Source of the DNA: Methylocella tundrae
GTDB lineage: Bacteria; Pseudomonadota; Alphaproteobacteria; Rhizobiales; Beijerinckiaceae
Assembly (NCBI RefSeq): GCF_038024855.1
Contig: NZ_CP139089.1
Coordinates: 3,134,501-3,198,500 of the forward strand
Direction: 5' to 3'
DNA: 64,000 nucleotides
Shown here: positions 48,399-57,564 of the stretch, piece by piece
Numbering within the stretch: the stretch's first letter is position 1
How the letters are laid out: each line of letters starts with the position of its first letter
Notes under the pieces: generated by a model
The model's database searches: none
The model's input: the letters and a program-made list of their open reading frames with translations, nothing else
Told to the model about the DNA's origin: nothing
Made by a program: the position numbers and the translations under genes

Positions 48399-49229
48399 TT
48401 GCTCTTTTTTCGCGTTCTCCTAATCGGCGTGACGCTTATTGTGTTTCTTGGCGTCGCCGTTCCTTTGCAATGGATCGCGCTGTATTTGCGCTGGCCCTGG
48501 CGCGGGATGATTCCGGTTGCTTTTTGCCGGATCCTGACGCGGCTGTTGCGCGTGAGCGTCTACACGCAGGGAGCGCCCGGCCCGGCGCCCACCCGCCTGC
48601 TTGCCGCCAATCACATCTCATGGATTGACATTCTCGCGCTCTACAGCGTCGAGCCCATCTGCTTCCTCGCCAAGCGCGAGGTCGGCGGCTGGCCCCTCAT
48701 CGGCTTTTTCGCGAAATTGCAGGAGACGGTCTTTGTCGACCGCAACAGGCGCCGGTCGATTCCGGCCGCCAACGCCGCGATGGCGCGGCGCATGCTGGAT
48801 GGCCGCGCCGCCTTGTTGTTTCCCGAAGGCACGACCGGGGACGGGCTCCTGTTGCGCAAATTTCACAGCTCGCATTTCGCCGCCGCGCGCGATCTTCTCA
48901 TCGCCGCCAGCGGCATTGACAGCGTCGCCGTGCAGCCGGTGGCGATCTCCTATTCCTCGCCGGCGGCTGCGTGGCTCGGCGAGGATTCGCTCCTGCCCCA
49001 TGTCTGGGCGGTGCTGAAAGGAGAGCCGATCCGATGCGATCTGATGTTCGGCGAGCCGCTGCGCTACGGGCGCGGGACGAATCGCAAAATCATCGCGCGG
49101 GAGGCTGCGGTCAAAATCGCTGCGATGCGGGCGGCCGCGGGGCCCGCGGAAGGCGCTCTGACGCCAGCGCCATCGGCCGAAATGGAGCGACTGGCGGCGC
49201 CGTCCTCAATCGTCCCCGTCGCTCTCTGA
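48399..49229 (+). CDS. olsA: Lyso-ornithine lipid / 1-acyl-glycerol-3-phosphate O-acyltransferase OlsA-like
   Basis: A 276-residue PlsC-type acyltransferase. An N-terminal membrane helix (1-28) is followed by the catalytic NHISWID (H72, D77), then by [12 protein letters not shown] and [11 protein letters not shown] (motif III). The divergent olsB suggests the acceptor is lyso-ornithine lipid rather than lysophosphatidate. The start is TTG 48399 with a weak upstream site. The last 24 bases overlap the 3' end of the convergent ruvB gene. The symbol is based on context. Confidence 0.82.
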   Translation: MLFFRVLLIGVTLIVFLGVAVPLQWIALYLRWPWRGMIPVAFCRILTRLLRVSVYTQGAPGPAPTRLLAANHISWIDILALYSVEPICFLAKREVGGWPLIGFFAKLQETVFVDRNRRRSIPAANAAMARRMLDGRAALLFPEGTTGDGLLLRKFHSSHFAAARDLLIAASGIDSVAVQPVAISYSSPAAAWLGEDSLLPHVWAVLKGEPIRCDLMFGEPLRYGRGTNRKIIAREAAVKIAAMRAAAGPAEGALTPAPSAEMERLAAPSSIVPVAL

Positions 49230-50255
49230 AAACAGCTGAAACTGCGTTTTCTCGCGCGGCGGCTCGGCAAGCCCGAGGTGGCGGAACGCGTGCCCGGTCA
49301 GGATCCGGCCGCGCGGCGTGCGCTGTAAAAAGCCCTGCTGGATGAGATAGGGCTCGATGATGTCCTCGATCGCGTCGCGCGGCTCGGACAATGCCGCCGC
49401 GATCGTCTCGATGCCGACGGGGCCGCCGCCGAAGGAGAGCGCGATCGTCGTCAGATAGCGCCGGTCCATCTGGTCGAGGCCGATGCCGTCGACGTCGAGC
49501 AGCCGCAGCGCCTTATCGGCGACGGCGCGGGTGATTTCCGGGTCGCCGTCGACCGCCGCGAAATCGCGGACGCGGCGCAGCAGGCGTCCCGCGATGCGCG
49601 GCGTTCCGCGCGCGCGCCTTGCGATTTCATTGGCGCCGTCCCCGGACATGGTGATCGAAAGCACCTTCGCGCCGCGTCGCACGATGCGCTCCAGCTCCTC
49701 GGCCGTATAATAGTCGAGACGGATCGGAATGCCGAAGCGATCGCGCAGCGGCGTCGTCAGCAGGCCGGCGCGGGTCGTCGCCCCAATGAGCGTGAATTTG
49801 GCGAGGTCGATCTTCACCGAACGGGCGCCGGGCCCTTCACCGATGATGAGATCGAGCTGAAAATCCTCCATCGCCGGATAGAGAATTTCCTCGACCGCCG
49901 GATTGAGGCGGTGGATTTCATCGATGAAGAGCACGTCGCGTTCTTCGAGGGCGGTCAGTTGGGCGGCGAGATCGCCGGCCTTGGCGATCACCGGTCCCGA
50001 GGTCGAGCGAAAGTTGACGCCAAGCTCACGCGCGACGATCTGCGCCAATGTGGTCTTGCCGAGCCCCGGCGGCCCCCAAAAGAGGACGTGATCCAGCGCC
50101 TCGCGGCGCGCTTTCGCCGCTTCGATGAAAACCTTGAGATTGGCGCGCGCCGCCGCCTGGCCGGTAAAATCGGCAAGGCTCAGCGGCCGCAGCGACAGTT
50201 CTGCGTCGTCTTCGTGAGAGTCGGGAGCGACGAGACGGCGGGTACCAACGGCCAA
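49206..50255 (-). CDS. ruvB: Holliday junction branch-migration helicase RuvB
   Basis: The motor subunit of the RuvAB complex. The 349-residue product has AAA+ Walker A GPPGLGKT (about 61-68) and Walker [11 protein letters not shown], then sensor residues and the C-terminal winged helix ([14 protein letters not shown]). I place the start at TTG 50255, since AAGAGG sits 9 bases upstream; TTG 50264 is adjacent to that site. A clear own promoter precedes it. ruvA and ruvC, often just upstream, are not here. Confidence 0.97.
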   Translation of the reverse strand: MAVGTRRLVAPDSHEDDAELSLRPLSLADFTGQAAARANLKVFIEAAKARREALDHVLFWGPPGLGKTTLAQIVARELGVNFRSTSGPVIAKAGDLAAQLTALEERDVLFIDEIHRLNPAVEEILYPAMEDFQLDLIIGEGPGARSVKIDLAKFTLIGATTRAGLLTTPLRDRFGIPIRLDYYTAEELERIVRRGAKVLSITMSGDGANEIARRARGTPRIAGRLLRRVRDFAAVDGDPEITRAVADKALRLLDVDGIGLDQMDRRYLTTIALSFGGGPVGIETIAAALSEPRDAIEDIIEPYLIQQGFLQRTPRGRILTGHAFRHLGLAEPPREKTQFQLFSESDGDD

Positions 50256-50282
50256 AGACAGCAACCTCTTCTGAATCGCTAT

Positions 50283-50311
50283 CTTATAGCATGATCCCGG
50301 GAGGTTGCCGA
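50283..50311 (-). promoter_or_regulatory. ruvB promoter
   Basis: On the minus strand TCGGCA (50306-50311), a 17-base spacer and TATAAG (50283-50288). The implied transcript start is about 20 bases before TTG 50255. No GTTC-N7-GTTC box is seen here, so SOS control of ruvB is not supported by the sequence. Confidence 0.6.
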
Positions 50312-50419
50312 AATCGCCCGGCGGCTTGGCGGTCGGAGAGGATTCCGGATCCCGCGGAAGTTGAAAGGCCCTCTATCGCTTGGCCGGGCTAATCCCACTC
50401 CGCTCCGATCGGGAGGCCG

Positions 50420-51325
50420 CTACCGCAGCAGTGATTTCACCTTGCGCACGCCGTCGACCAGGGCCGGCGGCAACAGATATTTCATCATGTTCGACAATTT
50501 CTCGTGCTGAGGCGGTTCGACTGTTTTGGGGAACTGCGTGGTGTGGAAGTCTTCGCCTTCGCCGTCGGACCGGCCATTGCTGTAGAAATAGGCGGCGGCC
50601 GATCGGCGCGAACGCCCGTTCGGAGCGTTGACCGGCGTCGGATGCCCGTGCAGACTTTTCGACGATTGGTAGAAAAGAATGGAGCGTCCGAATTCCGGCA
50701 GGATCTCGGCGGCGCATTTTTCCGTTGCCGCGTCCCAGAGCTGGAGGCCGCCGCCGTAGGACGGCTGCCAATCCTTGTTGAGATAGGTGATGAACACGAG
50801 GCGGTTGTCGAGCCGCGTCACCGCGTGCTGGTTGAAATCGATATGCATGGCGAACTTGCCGCCGGTCGGGATGTCGTGCAGGCCGCCGGCAAAAAGCTCG
50901 GGATCGGTGATGAGGCCGTGAATTCCCGTCACCTGCTCAATGAAATCGACAAACCGGCCGGAATGAATTGTGCTGAAGTAGAGTTGGCTTGCATGTCCAA
51001 GCCAGGTCTTTGGCGCCGAGCCCCGCTTGAACTCGTTGCTGTTGTCATAGCGGCGCCAATCGTTCCAGTTCAGGCGATCGAAATCCGCATATACCATTTC
51101 CAGAAGCCGGGGCGAAAACAGGTTCTCGAAGACAAGATGCGGGAAGGGCTTCGCATTGAGGAAGGTCTCGCGCAGAGCCGCGATCCGCTTCGGCGCGAAA
51201 AAATCCTGATTCACAATATCGTCGAGAGCGAGCGTCGCGCCATTGATGACGACGTGGTCGCCAGCGGGAGGCGCTTCCGGGATGGCGGATGGGGCGATCG
51301 GCGCGAGTGTTGAGGCCTCGGACAT
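50420..51325 (-). CDS. 2OG-Fe(II) oxygenase (Rps23-type prolyl hydroxylase-like fold)
   Basis: A 301-residue enzyme with a double-stranded beta-helix: the iron ligands are H161 and D163 in AMHIDFNQH and H226 or H228 in SLHGHPT, and R240 or R241 may bind 2-oxoglutarate. RLVFITYLNKDW and YGGGLQLW are typical of the Tpa1/Ofd1-like and 2OG-FeII_Oxy_3 group. The substrate is unknown: protein, small molecule and cell-envelope polymer are all possible. It lies upstream of ruvB in the same direction with 164 bases between, and downstream of a 418-base A+T-rich gap. Confidence 0.85.
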   Translation of the reverse strand: MSEASTLAPIAPSAIPEAPPAGDHVVINGATLALDDIVNQDFFAPKRIAALRETFLNAKPFPHLVFENLFSPRLLEMVYADFDRLNWNDWRRYDNSNEFKRGSAPKTWLGHASQLYFSTIHSGRFVDFIEQVTGIHGLITDPELFAGGLHDIPTGGKFAMHIDFNQHAVTRLDNRLVFITYLNKDWQPSYGGGLQLWDAATEKCAAEILPEFGRSILFYQSSKSLHGHPTPVNAPNGRSRRSAAAYFYSNGRSDGEGEDFHTTQFPKTVEPPQHEKLSNMMKYLLPPALVDGVRKVKSLLR

Positions 51326-51743
51326 GGTCGAACGATCCTTGCGGCGTGGGCTGACGGCAAAAAGGCGGCGTGTCGCCCGCTGTGCGTTATGTTGAAAGCG
51401 TGGAGTTGAGTCAAAATTACAATGTGGCGCGTCAGAAATAAATAAAGGAAACAGGCGCTAAGCCCTGGCCTGAGTTAAACGGCATTCGAATGTCCGCCCC
51501 TTTTGATGCGTATTTGCCGCGGGGCTCGCACGGCGGGTCGGTAATTCAGAACAAACTAACGATAATAGAGATTATTACGGGCAATAAATGATTTAAGTCA
51601 AGCTTCGGCGAGTTATTCTGCGGGCAAGCAACAAAAATTGATGCTTTTCATGCTCTATTGACGAATACGAAAATTATTCATAGTTCATAAAAATCGCACA
51701 TTCTCCTTTGGCGCGATTAGCTCGTTCAGGAATGGGCGCCCGA
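51326..51743. other. A+T-rich intergenic region between the oxygenase and ClC genes
   Basis: A stretch with many AATAAA, TTATT and AAATT tracts, in strong contrast to the high-GC surroundings. It contains TTGACG near 51659. No protein-like frame over 30 codons with good sense is present. It may be the oxygenase promoter region, or a trace of an acquired segment. I saw no terminal repeats or integrase. Confidence 0.45.
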
Positions 51744-53546
51744 CTAACTGGCGGCCGCGAATGTCTCGCCGGAGAGCTCCCGGCGCGCTTTGTCGAGTTC
51801 TTCGGCATATCGTCGCAGCAGATGCGCCTCGGTCAAAAGGCCAACGACGCGGCGGTCGGCCGCGTTGTCGACGACCGCGAGCGCCTCGCTCTCGCTCTGT
51901 TCGAACATTTGCGCGGCGAGTTTGACGTTCATATGCGGAAGCAGAAATTGCTCCGGCAGACGCGCCAGCGATGCGAAATCGGTCTTCGCCTCTTCGGGGG
52001 CGGCGCTCACGAGATAAGCGTCGGGCGCGAAAACGATTCCCGCGTAGCGGTCAAGCGCGTCGACCGCGACGACCCATTGGGCCGAGCCGAGAGGAAAAAG
52101 TTTGGTGAACTCGTCGAGCTTCATGTCGGTTCTTGCCAACTGGACGTCGGTTCGCATCAACCGGCCGACGGTCAAATCGCGCATCCAGCCGACGTCCTGG
52201 GCGCTGCGGATCGATTCGCCGCGAAGATGCAGGCGCCATGTCGCGAAGGAATAGCCAAAGCTTCTGCGCACGATGACCGAAACGAGCGTCGAGGCCGTCA
52301 GCATCATGAGGCTCAGCGGAAAATCCTGCGTCGTCTCCAGGGCGAGAAAGCTCATCGTGAGCGGCCCGCCGACGATCGCGACCGCAAGGGCGGCCATGCC
52401 GACGATCGAACTGACCCAGCCGTCGGGCGCGAGCGATGGATCATAAAGCGCGATCGCATAGGAGTAGAACCGTCCGAACAGGCCGCCGAGATAGAGCGAA
52501 GCGAAGAACAGGCCGCCGCGAAAGCCGGACCCTATGGAGACCGCCGACCCGACCGATTTCAGCGCGATCGCCACAGCGAGGGCGCCGATCGCCGGCGCCG
52601 TCCCTTCGAAAAGTTCGACGGTCGCGCTATGGCCCGATGACAGCACATGCGGCGAAATGAGCGCGAGACTGCCGACGATCAGACCGCCGACGGCCGGCTG
52701 GAGCGGCTGCGGCAGACGCGTCCAGCGGAACGCGCCCTCGACGAAGGTCACGCCGCGCATGATCGCGATGCCGAAGAAAGCGCAAAGGATCGCAAGCCCC
52801 ATGAGCATCGCCATATCGGCCTGAGTGAGGTCGATCCCGGGCGGCGGCATTTTGGCGATGTCTCCGGCGGAGCCGGCAAGGCGCGAGGCAAGAACGCCGC
52901 CGACCGCGGCCGCCCCGACAGGCGCGAGCCCGAATGGCGTATAGGCGCCGAGAATCAGTTCAAAGGCGTAGAAGGCGCCTGTCAGCGGCGCGCTGAACGC
53001 CGCCCCGATCGCGCCGGCCGCGCCGCAGGCGACGAGAGTGCGCAGATCGGCTCGCCTCAGGCCGAGCGCGCCGCCGATGAAGGAGGCGAAGCCTGACCCC
53101 ATCTGGGTGTAGGCGGCCTCGAGCCCGACCGAAGCGCCAAACCCGTTCGAGACCACCGTCTGCGCCGTGATGACGAGGCTGTCGGAAAGCGACATGCGTC
53201 CGCCGCGCAGGGCGTTCGCCTCGATCGGATCGACCGGGCGGTTGGGCCGCCATTTATGGATAAAAATCGCGGTGATCCCGAGGAGCAGTCCGCCCGCGAG
53301 CGGAGCAAGGGCCTGCCAGGGGGATGCGAGCGCCGTCATGGCGCTCAATTGCTCATGTCCGAACAGCCATAAATGCAGGAAATGCGAGGCGCGCAGAATG
53401 CCGGCGGCCAGAAGGCCCGCCATCGAACCGCTGAAAAGCCCGAGAAAAATCAGGCTGGTCTCATCGCGCCTTATGAGCGCGCGCAATTTTCTGGCTATGA
53501 TCTTAAGCAACGGCGGTTTTGCATGCGCGCCATCGACCTTGGCCAT
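51744..53546 (-). CDS. ClC-family chloride channel/antiporter with CBS domains
   Basis: A 600-residue membrane protein. About eleven hydrophobic helices fill 30-430, with the ClC segment [16 protein letters not shown] including E143 at the usual gating-glutamate position. The first selectivity motif is not the classic GSGIP (here [10 protein letters not shown]), so ion selectivity is uncertain. Two CBS-like units fill about 450-590 ([20 protein letters not shown], and [21 protein letters not shown]), which bind nucleotides in homologues. No other ion-transport gene is adjacent. Confidence 0.9.
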   Translation of the reverse strand: MAKVDGAHAKPPLLKIIARKLRALIRRDETSLIFLGLFSGSMAGLLAAGILRASHFLHLWLFGHEQLSAMTALASPWQALAPLAGGLLLGITAIFIHKWRPNRPVDPIEANALRGGRMSLSDSLVITAQTVVSNGFGASVGLEAAYTQMGSGFASFIGGALGLRRADLRTLVACGAAGAIGAAFSAPLTGAFYAFELILGAYTPFGLAPVGAAAVGGVLASRLAGSAGDIAKMPPPGIDLTQADMAMLMGLAILCAFFGIAIMRGVTFVEGAFRWTRLPQPLQPAVGGLIVGSLALISPHVLSSGHSATVELFEGTAPAIGALAVAIALKSVGSAVSIGSGFRGGLFFASLYLGGLFGRFYSYAIALYDPSLAPDGWVSSIVGMAALAVAIVGGPLTMSFLALETTQDFPLSLMMLTASTLVSVIVRRSFGYSFATWRLHLRGESIRSAQDVGWMRDLTVGRLMRTDVQLARTDMKLDEFTKLFPLGSAQWVVAVDALDRYAGIVFAPDAYLVSAAPEEAKTDFASLARLPEQFLLPHMNVKLAAQMFEQSESEALAVVDNAADRRVVGLLTEAHLLRRYAEELDKARRELSGETFAAAS

Positions 53547-53695
53547 CAGCGATTACACCTTGAACAATGGGGCGCGGAACATGGGGCGCGGCGAACTCCG
53601 CGCGATCCTAGCAATAAAAACTTATCGCTTCTTGCCGCCTTCCTTAACCGGCCAGCCTGATCCTGGCCATAAATCCCGCGCCCATGAGCCAAATC

Positions 53696-53724
53696 TTGCG
53701 CAAGCGGCGCGCCAACGCTATAAG
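53696..53724 (+). promoter_or_regulatory. rplY promoter
   Basis: TTGCGC (53696-53701), a 17-base spacer, and TATAAG (53719-53724). It lies about 65 bases before the rplY ATG, on the correct strand. Confidence 0.6.
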
Positions 53725-53790
53725 CCGCCTCGCGTCCCTTCCGACACCCCTGGAGGCGTGGGCGCTCATCACTTCTTAAAGGACAGCAAC

Positions 53791-54474
53791 ATGGCCGAGA
53801 CAAAGACTCTCGCGGCCACGGTGCGTAGCGGGATTGGCAAGGGGGCCGCCCGCAGCGTTCGCCGTGAAGGCCGCATTCCAGGCGTCATCTATGGCGGCGG
53901 CGATCCCGCCGAGCCGATTGCGCTTGATTATCGCGAACTGAACAAACTGATTTATGCCGGACATTTTCTGACGACGCTCTTCGAAATCGACGTCGACGGA
54001 GCAAAGCAGCGTGTGATTCCGCGCGATTATCAGCTTGATCCCGTCAAGGATCAGCCGCTGCACGTCGATTTTCTGCGCCTCAAGCCGGGCGCCAGCCTGC
54101 GCGTCGAAGTGCCCGTGCATTTCATCAATCAGGACACCTGCCCCGGCGTCAAGAAGGGCGGCAGCGTCAATATCGTGCGGCACTCGATCGAGATGCGCGT
54201 CCCGGCGGATGACATCCCCGAGGCGGTGATTGCTGATCTCGGCGCGCTCGACATCAATGATTCCCTGCATCTGACGGCGCTGCCGCTGCCCGCCGGCTGC
54301 AAGCCGACCCTGCGTGATCGCGATTTCACCATCGTGACGATCACGCCGCCGGCGGTCGTGCCGGAAGACGCCGCGGCCGCCGCCGCCGCAGCAGCAGCTC
54401 CGGCCAAAGGCAAGGCTGGCGCCAAAGCGCCCGCGGCCGCAGCGCCAGCAGCTGCTCCCGCCAAGAAGAAGTAA
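53791..54474 (+). CDS. rplY: 50S ribosomal protein L25/Ctc (long form)
   Basis: A 227-residue protein. The L25 domain (about 1-95, [21 protein letters not shown] then [11 protein letters not shown]) binds 5S rRNA, and the TL5-type C-terminal domain is at about 95-190. An Ala/Lys-rich tail (about 193-227) is normal in alphaproteobacteria. ATG 53791 has AAAGGA 7 bases upstream; the much longer open frame starting at 53167 is not real. It heads the rplY-pth-ychF cluster. Confidence 0.96.
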   Translation: MAETKTLAATVRSGIGKGAARSVRREGRIPGVIYGGGDPAEPIALDYRELNKLIYAGHFLTTLFEIDVDGAKQRVIPRDYQLDPVKDQPLHVDFLRLKPGASLRVEVPVHFINQDTCPGVKKGGSVNIVRHSIEMRVPADDIPEAVIADLGALDINDSLHLTALPLPAGCKPTLRDRDFTIVTITPPAVVPEDAAAAAAAAAAPAKGKAGAKAPAAAAPAAAPAKKK

Positions 54475-54495
54475 CGCCGACACGGCGATCGACGG

Positions 54496-54518
54496 CCCGC
54501 CTCCGCTCCGGGGGCGGG
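54496..54518 (+). terminator. GC-rich hairpin after rplY
   Basis: CCCGCCTCCG / CGGGGGCGGG form a 10-bp stem (one T-G wobble) with loop CTC. There is no run of T after it, so it may attenuate rather than terminate rplY-pth read-through. Confidence 0.4.
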
Positions 54519-54592
54519 TCTCATCATGTTCCAGCGTATAGGCTGATCCGAAAACTCCGCGTCTCTTCGCGATCCTGCTGTGGGCGGACGCC

Positions 54593-55189
54593 ATGCTTCT
54601 TTTCGTCGGCCTCGGCAATCCCGGCAGGGCCTATGCCGGCAACCGCCACAACATCGGCTTCATGGCAATTGCGTCGATCGCGCGGGAAACCTCGGCGCCT
54701 GTGTTCCGGGCGAAATTCCAGAGCCTTGCGAGCGAGATCAACCTGGCCGGAGAGCGCGTCACGCTGCTGCTGCCCCAGACCTATATGAACGAGTCCGGCC
54801 GCGCGGTTGGCGAGGCGGCGCGCTATCTCAAGATCGAGCCGAAAGACATTGTGGTGTTCCACGATGAGCTCGACCTGCCGCCCGGCAAGGTGCGGGTCAA
54901 GAGCGGCGGCGGCAACGCCGGCCATAATGGTCTGAAATCCATCACCGCCCATATCGGCAACGACTATCGCCGCGTGCGCTTGGGGATAGGCCATCCCGGC
55001 GATCGCGCGCTCGTGCATAATTATGTGCTGGGCGATTTCGCCAAATCCGAAGCCCCTTGGGTCGAATCCTTGTGCGGCGCCATCGCCGGCAACGCCGGGC
55101 TTTTGGCCAAGGGCGACGACGACGCCTTTCAGACCAGGATTTTCAAGGTCATGGAAGCGGCCGGGTTTGGTAAGGATGGGCCGGGGTAG
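54593..55189 (+). CDS. pth: Peptidyl-tRNA hydrolase
   Basis: Frees tRNA from stalled peptidyl-tRNA. The 198-residue protein has [18 protein letters not shown] with catalytic H19, the Asp of [10 protein letters not shown] (about 94), and [13 protein letters not shown]. Length and motifs are normal. ATG 54593 gives the family N-terminus [11 protein letters not shown]. It lies 118 bases after rplY on the same strand. Confidence 0.97.
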   Translation: MLLFVGLGNPGRAYAGNRHNIGFMAIASIARETSAPVFRAKFQSLASEINLAGERVTLLLPQTYMNESGRAVGEAARYLKIEPKDIVVFHDELDLPPGKVRVKSGGGNAGHNGLKSITAHIGNDYRRVRLGIGHPGDRALVHNYVLGDFAKSEAPWVESLCGAIAGNAGLLAKGDDDAFQTRIFKVMEAAGFGKDGPG

Positions 55190-55227
55190 CGCGTGCCGGA
55201 GAGGGTCTGAAAGACCCGTCTCGAAGC

Positions 55228-55365
55228 ATGAACCGCCGCGCCGACCTCTATGCGCCGTATGATGAATGGGTAAGATTGGCCGGGATGGCCATTCCTGATG
55301 AAGTCAATTGGCACAACCCTGCATTGGTGGAAATCGTTGGCGCGATAGCGCGAACTTTGCATTAG
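55228..55365 (+). CDS. Possible 45-residue small ORF
   Basis: ATG 55228 to TAG 55365 encodes MNRRADLYAPYDEWVRLAGM then AIPDEVNWHNPALVEIVGAI and a short end. The composition (Trp, Tyr, His, acidic residues) is more protein-like than a shadow frame, but no strong ribosome-binding site is seen. It could be a small gene or a remnant of a larger one. I recognise no family. Confidence 0.25.
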   Translation: MNRRADLYAPYDEWVRLAGMAIPDEVNWHNPALVEIVGAIARTLH

Positions 55366-55396
55366 GAAGGGGTACAGGGCCGGCTGAGTTCCGGAC

Positions 55397-55425
55397 TTGA
55401 CATGGCTCGCGTACGACACGATAGC
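55397..55425 (+). promoter_or_regulatory. Candidate ychF promoter
   Basis: TTGACA (consensus, 55397-55402), a 17-base spacer and GATAGC (55420-55425, weak). The leader to ychF would be about 240 bases. Confidence 0.4.
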
Positions 55426-55674
55426 CGTGTCATGAAAATACGTCGCAATCAGCTTGCGGGAAGCCGCGTTCGCCGGGAAGCGCGCAAAGGATGCGCCCCG
55501 CGCGATAGCGCCGGGCTTGAGTTTTTCCTGAACGGCCCCGGTTTTTCGGGTCTCGCAGCCGATTTGCCGAAACGGGCCGCGCTTTATGACCGCCCGGCTT
55601 CTTCTTTCTTCAATGCATGATCTACGGAAAGTCTGACACTTTCCTAAGGTCACGCTTCAGCACGAGTACCAAAA

Positions 55675-56772
55675 ATGGGTTTCAAATGCGGGATCGTTGG
55701 CTTGCCGAATGTCGGCAAGTCGACCCTTTTTAACGCGCTGACGCAGACCGCTGCGGCGCAGGCGGCGAATTATCCGTTCTGCACCATCGAGCCGAACGTC
55801 GGCGACGTCGCCGTGCCGGACGAACGCATCGAGAAACTCGCGAAGATCGCCGGCTCCAAGGAGATCATTCCGACGCGGCTGACCTTCGTCGATATCGCCG
55901 GCCTCGTGCGCGGCGCCTCGAAAGGCGAGGGGCTCGGCAATCAGTTTCTCGCCAACATCCGCGAATGCGACGCCATCGCCCATGTCGTGCGCTGTTTTGA
56001 GGATACCGACATCACCCATGTCGAAGGCAAGATCGCGCCGGTCGATGATATCGAGACGATCGAGACGGAACTGATGCTGGCCGATCTCGAGAGCCTTGAG
56101 CGGCGCGTCATCGCGCTGGAAAAAAAGGCGAAGGGCGCCGACAAGGAGGCCAAGGAGACGCTGGACCTCGTGCAGCGCTGCCTCGCGCTGCTTCGCGAGG
56201 GCAAGCCGGCTCGCCTCGCCCAGGTCAAGCCCGAGGAGCGCAAGCTCTTCGATGGCCTGGGGCTTTTGTCCTCAAAGCCTGTGCTTTACGTCTGCAATGT
56301 CGAGGAGGCCGCGGCCGATCGCGGCAACGCCTTCTCGCGGGCGGTGGAGGCGCGCGCCAAGGAGGAGGGCGCCGTGGCGGTGACGGTCTCGGCCAAGATC
56401 GAGAGCGAGATCGCGGTGCTGCCGGAAGACGAGCAGAAGGATTATCTCGAAGCGGTCGGCCTCAAGGAGCCGGGGCTGAACCGCGTCATCCGCGCCGGCT
56501 ACGGCCTCCTGCATCTCATCACCTATTTCACCGTAGGTCCCAAGGAGGCCCGTGCCTGGACGATTGAAAAAGGGACCAGGGGGCCGCAGGCCGCGGGCGT
56601 CATTCACACCGATTTCGAAAAAGGCTTTATTCGGGCCGAGACAATTGGCTATGCTGACTATGTCGCGAATAACGGGGAAACCGGAGCGCGCGAGGCCGGA
56701 AAATTCCGGCTTGAGGGCAAGGACTATGTGGTCGAGGACGGCGATGTGCTGCATTTCCGCTTCGCGAACTGA
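55675..56772 (+). CDS. ychF: Redox-regulated ATPase YchF (OLA1 family)
   Basis: An Obg-like P-loop ATPase of 365 residues linked to ribosomes and stress. Walker A is GLPNVGKST (9-17), followed by YPFCTIEPNVG and DIAGLVRGASKGEGLGNQFL. A coiled-coil insertion lies at about 130-200, and the C-terminal TGS domain (about 280-365, YFTVGPKEARAWTI, IGYADYV) is present. It follows pth and is 12 bases upstream of bluB. Confidence 0.97.
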   Translation: MGFKCGIVGLPNVGKSTLFNALTQTAAAQAANYPFCTIEPNVGDVAVPDERIEKLAKIAGSKEIIPTRLTFVDIAGLVRGASKGEGLGNQFLANIRECDAIAHVVRCFEDTDITHVEGKIAPVDDIETIETELMLADLESLERRVIALEKKAKGADKEAKETLDLVQRCLALLREGKPARLAQVKPEERKLFDGLGLLSSKPVLYVCNVEEAAADRGNAFSRAVEARAKEEGAVAVTVSAKIESEIAVLPEDEQKDYLEAVGLKEPGLNRVIRAGYGLLHLITYFTVGPKEARAWTIEKGTRGPQAAGVIHTDFEKGFIRAETIGYADYVANNGETGAREAGKFRLEGKDYVVEDGDVLHFRFAN

Positions 56773-56784
56773 CCGCGCGCGGCC

Positions 56785-57456
56785 GTGGGGAAGCCGGCCT
56801 TGACCGGCTGCCTCGACGATGCGCCCCCGACCTTCGACGCGGATTTTATCCGGCGCCTTGAGGATCTGTTCAAATGGCGGCGCGACGTTCGCCGCTTCAA
56901 GACGGACCCGATCGCCATCACGCTGATCGAGGATCTGCTCGAAATCGCCGCGCATTCGCCTTCCGTCGGCAATAGTCAGCCGTGGCGCTTCATCAGTGTC
57001 GAAAGCGCGGCGCGGCGGCAGGCCGTGATCGCCAATTTCAACGCCTGCAATGCGGCGGCGCTCGAAGCTTATGAGGGCGAGCGCGCGGCGCTCTATGCCC
57101 GGCTGAAGCTCGCGGGGCTGCATGAAGCGCCGGTGCATCTTGCCGTATTCTGCGATCACGCGACCGGGGCGGGCATGGGGCTCGGCCGCAAAACCATGCC
57201 GGAGATGCTGGATTATTCCGTCGTCGCGGCGGTCCATACTTTTTGGCTGGCGGCGCGCGCGCATGGGCTCGGCGTTGGCTGGGTGTCGATCATCGATCCG
57301 CTGGAGCTTGCAAGATCGGTCGACGCGCCGGAGAGCTGGAAGCTGATCGCCTATCTCTGCGTCGGATTTCCCGAGGAAGAGCACGCCGATCCCGAGCTCG
57401 AGCGGCGCGGCTGGCAGGCGCATGTGGCGCAGAACGCCAAACTTTATGCGCGTTAG
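56785..57456 (+). CDS. bluB: 5,6-dimethylbenzimidazole synthase BluB
   Basis: Oxygen-dependent enzyme that fragments reduced FMN to make the lower ligand of vitamin B12. The 223-residue nitroreductase-like protein has FKWRRDVRRFK, HSPSVGNSQPWRF and GLGVGWVSIIDP, all conserved in BluB. The start is GTG 56785, 12 bases after ychF, so it probably shares that transcript. Other cobalamin genes are not nearby. Confidence 0.93.
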   Translation: MGKPALTGCLDDAPPTFDADFIRRLEDLFKWRRDVRRFKTDPIAITLIEDLLEIAAHSPSVGNSQPWRFISVESAARRQAVIANFNACNAAALEAYEGERAALYARLKLAGLHEAPVHLAVFCDHATGAGMGLGRKTMPEMLDYSVVAAVHTFWLAARAHGLGVGWVSIIDPLELARSVDAPESWKLIAYLCVGFPEEEHADPELERRGWQAHVAQNAKLYAR

Positions 57457-57462
57457 AATTTC

Positions 57463-57486
57463 CGATCGAATGGGGTCATTCGATCG
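57463..57486. repeat. Inverted repeat downstream of bluB
   Basis: CGATCGAAT-GGGGTC-ATTCGATCG: a perfect 9-bp stem with a 6-base loop just after the bluB stop. No T run follows. Confidence 0.5.
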
Positions 57487-57515
57487 ATCAGAAATCGCTC
57501 CAGATTCAAAAGCTT

Positions 57516-57564
57516 GAGCATATTCTTGCCGATCAGATCGAACCGATCTGATCGGAATATGCTC
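57516..57564. repeat. Long palindromic intergenic element (RIME/REP-like)
   Basis: GAGCATATT at 57516 pairs with AATATGCTC ending at 57564, and CCGATCAGATCG pairs with CGATCTGATCGG. The left arm has a 4-base insertion (CTTG), and the loop is about 3 bases. Its right end overlaps the yidC stop codon. Its GAGCAT...ATGCTC ends resemble interspersed palindromes of Rhizobiales. It may end both convergent transcripts. Confidence 0.6.

Larger units (their letters stand above)
55190..55674. other. Intergenic region pth-ychF
   Basis: 485 bases. It contains a 45-codon ORF (55228-55365, described separately) and a sigma70-type promoter at 55397-55425. The longer frame at 55402-55620 has poor protein character. 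No RNA gene was recognised. Confidence 0.4.

Noticed and set aside
53167..53790. N-terminal extension of L25 by about 200 residues
   Set aside because: It overlaps the ClC gene on the other strand, has no similarity to L25, and ATG 53791 has its own ribosome-binding site and promoter.
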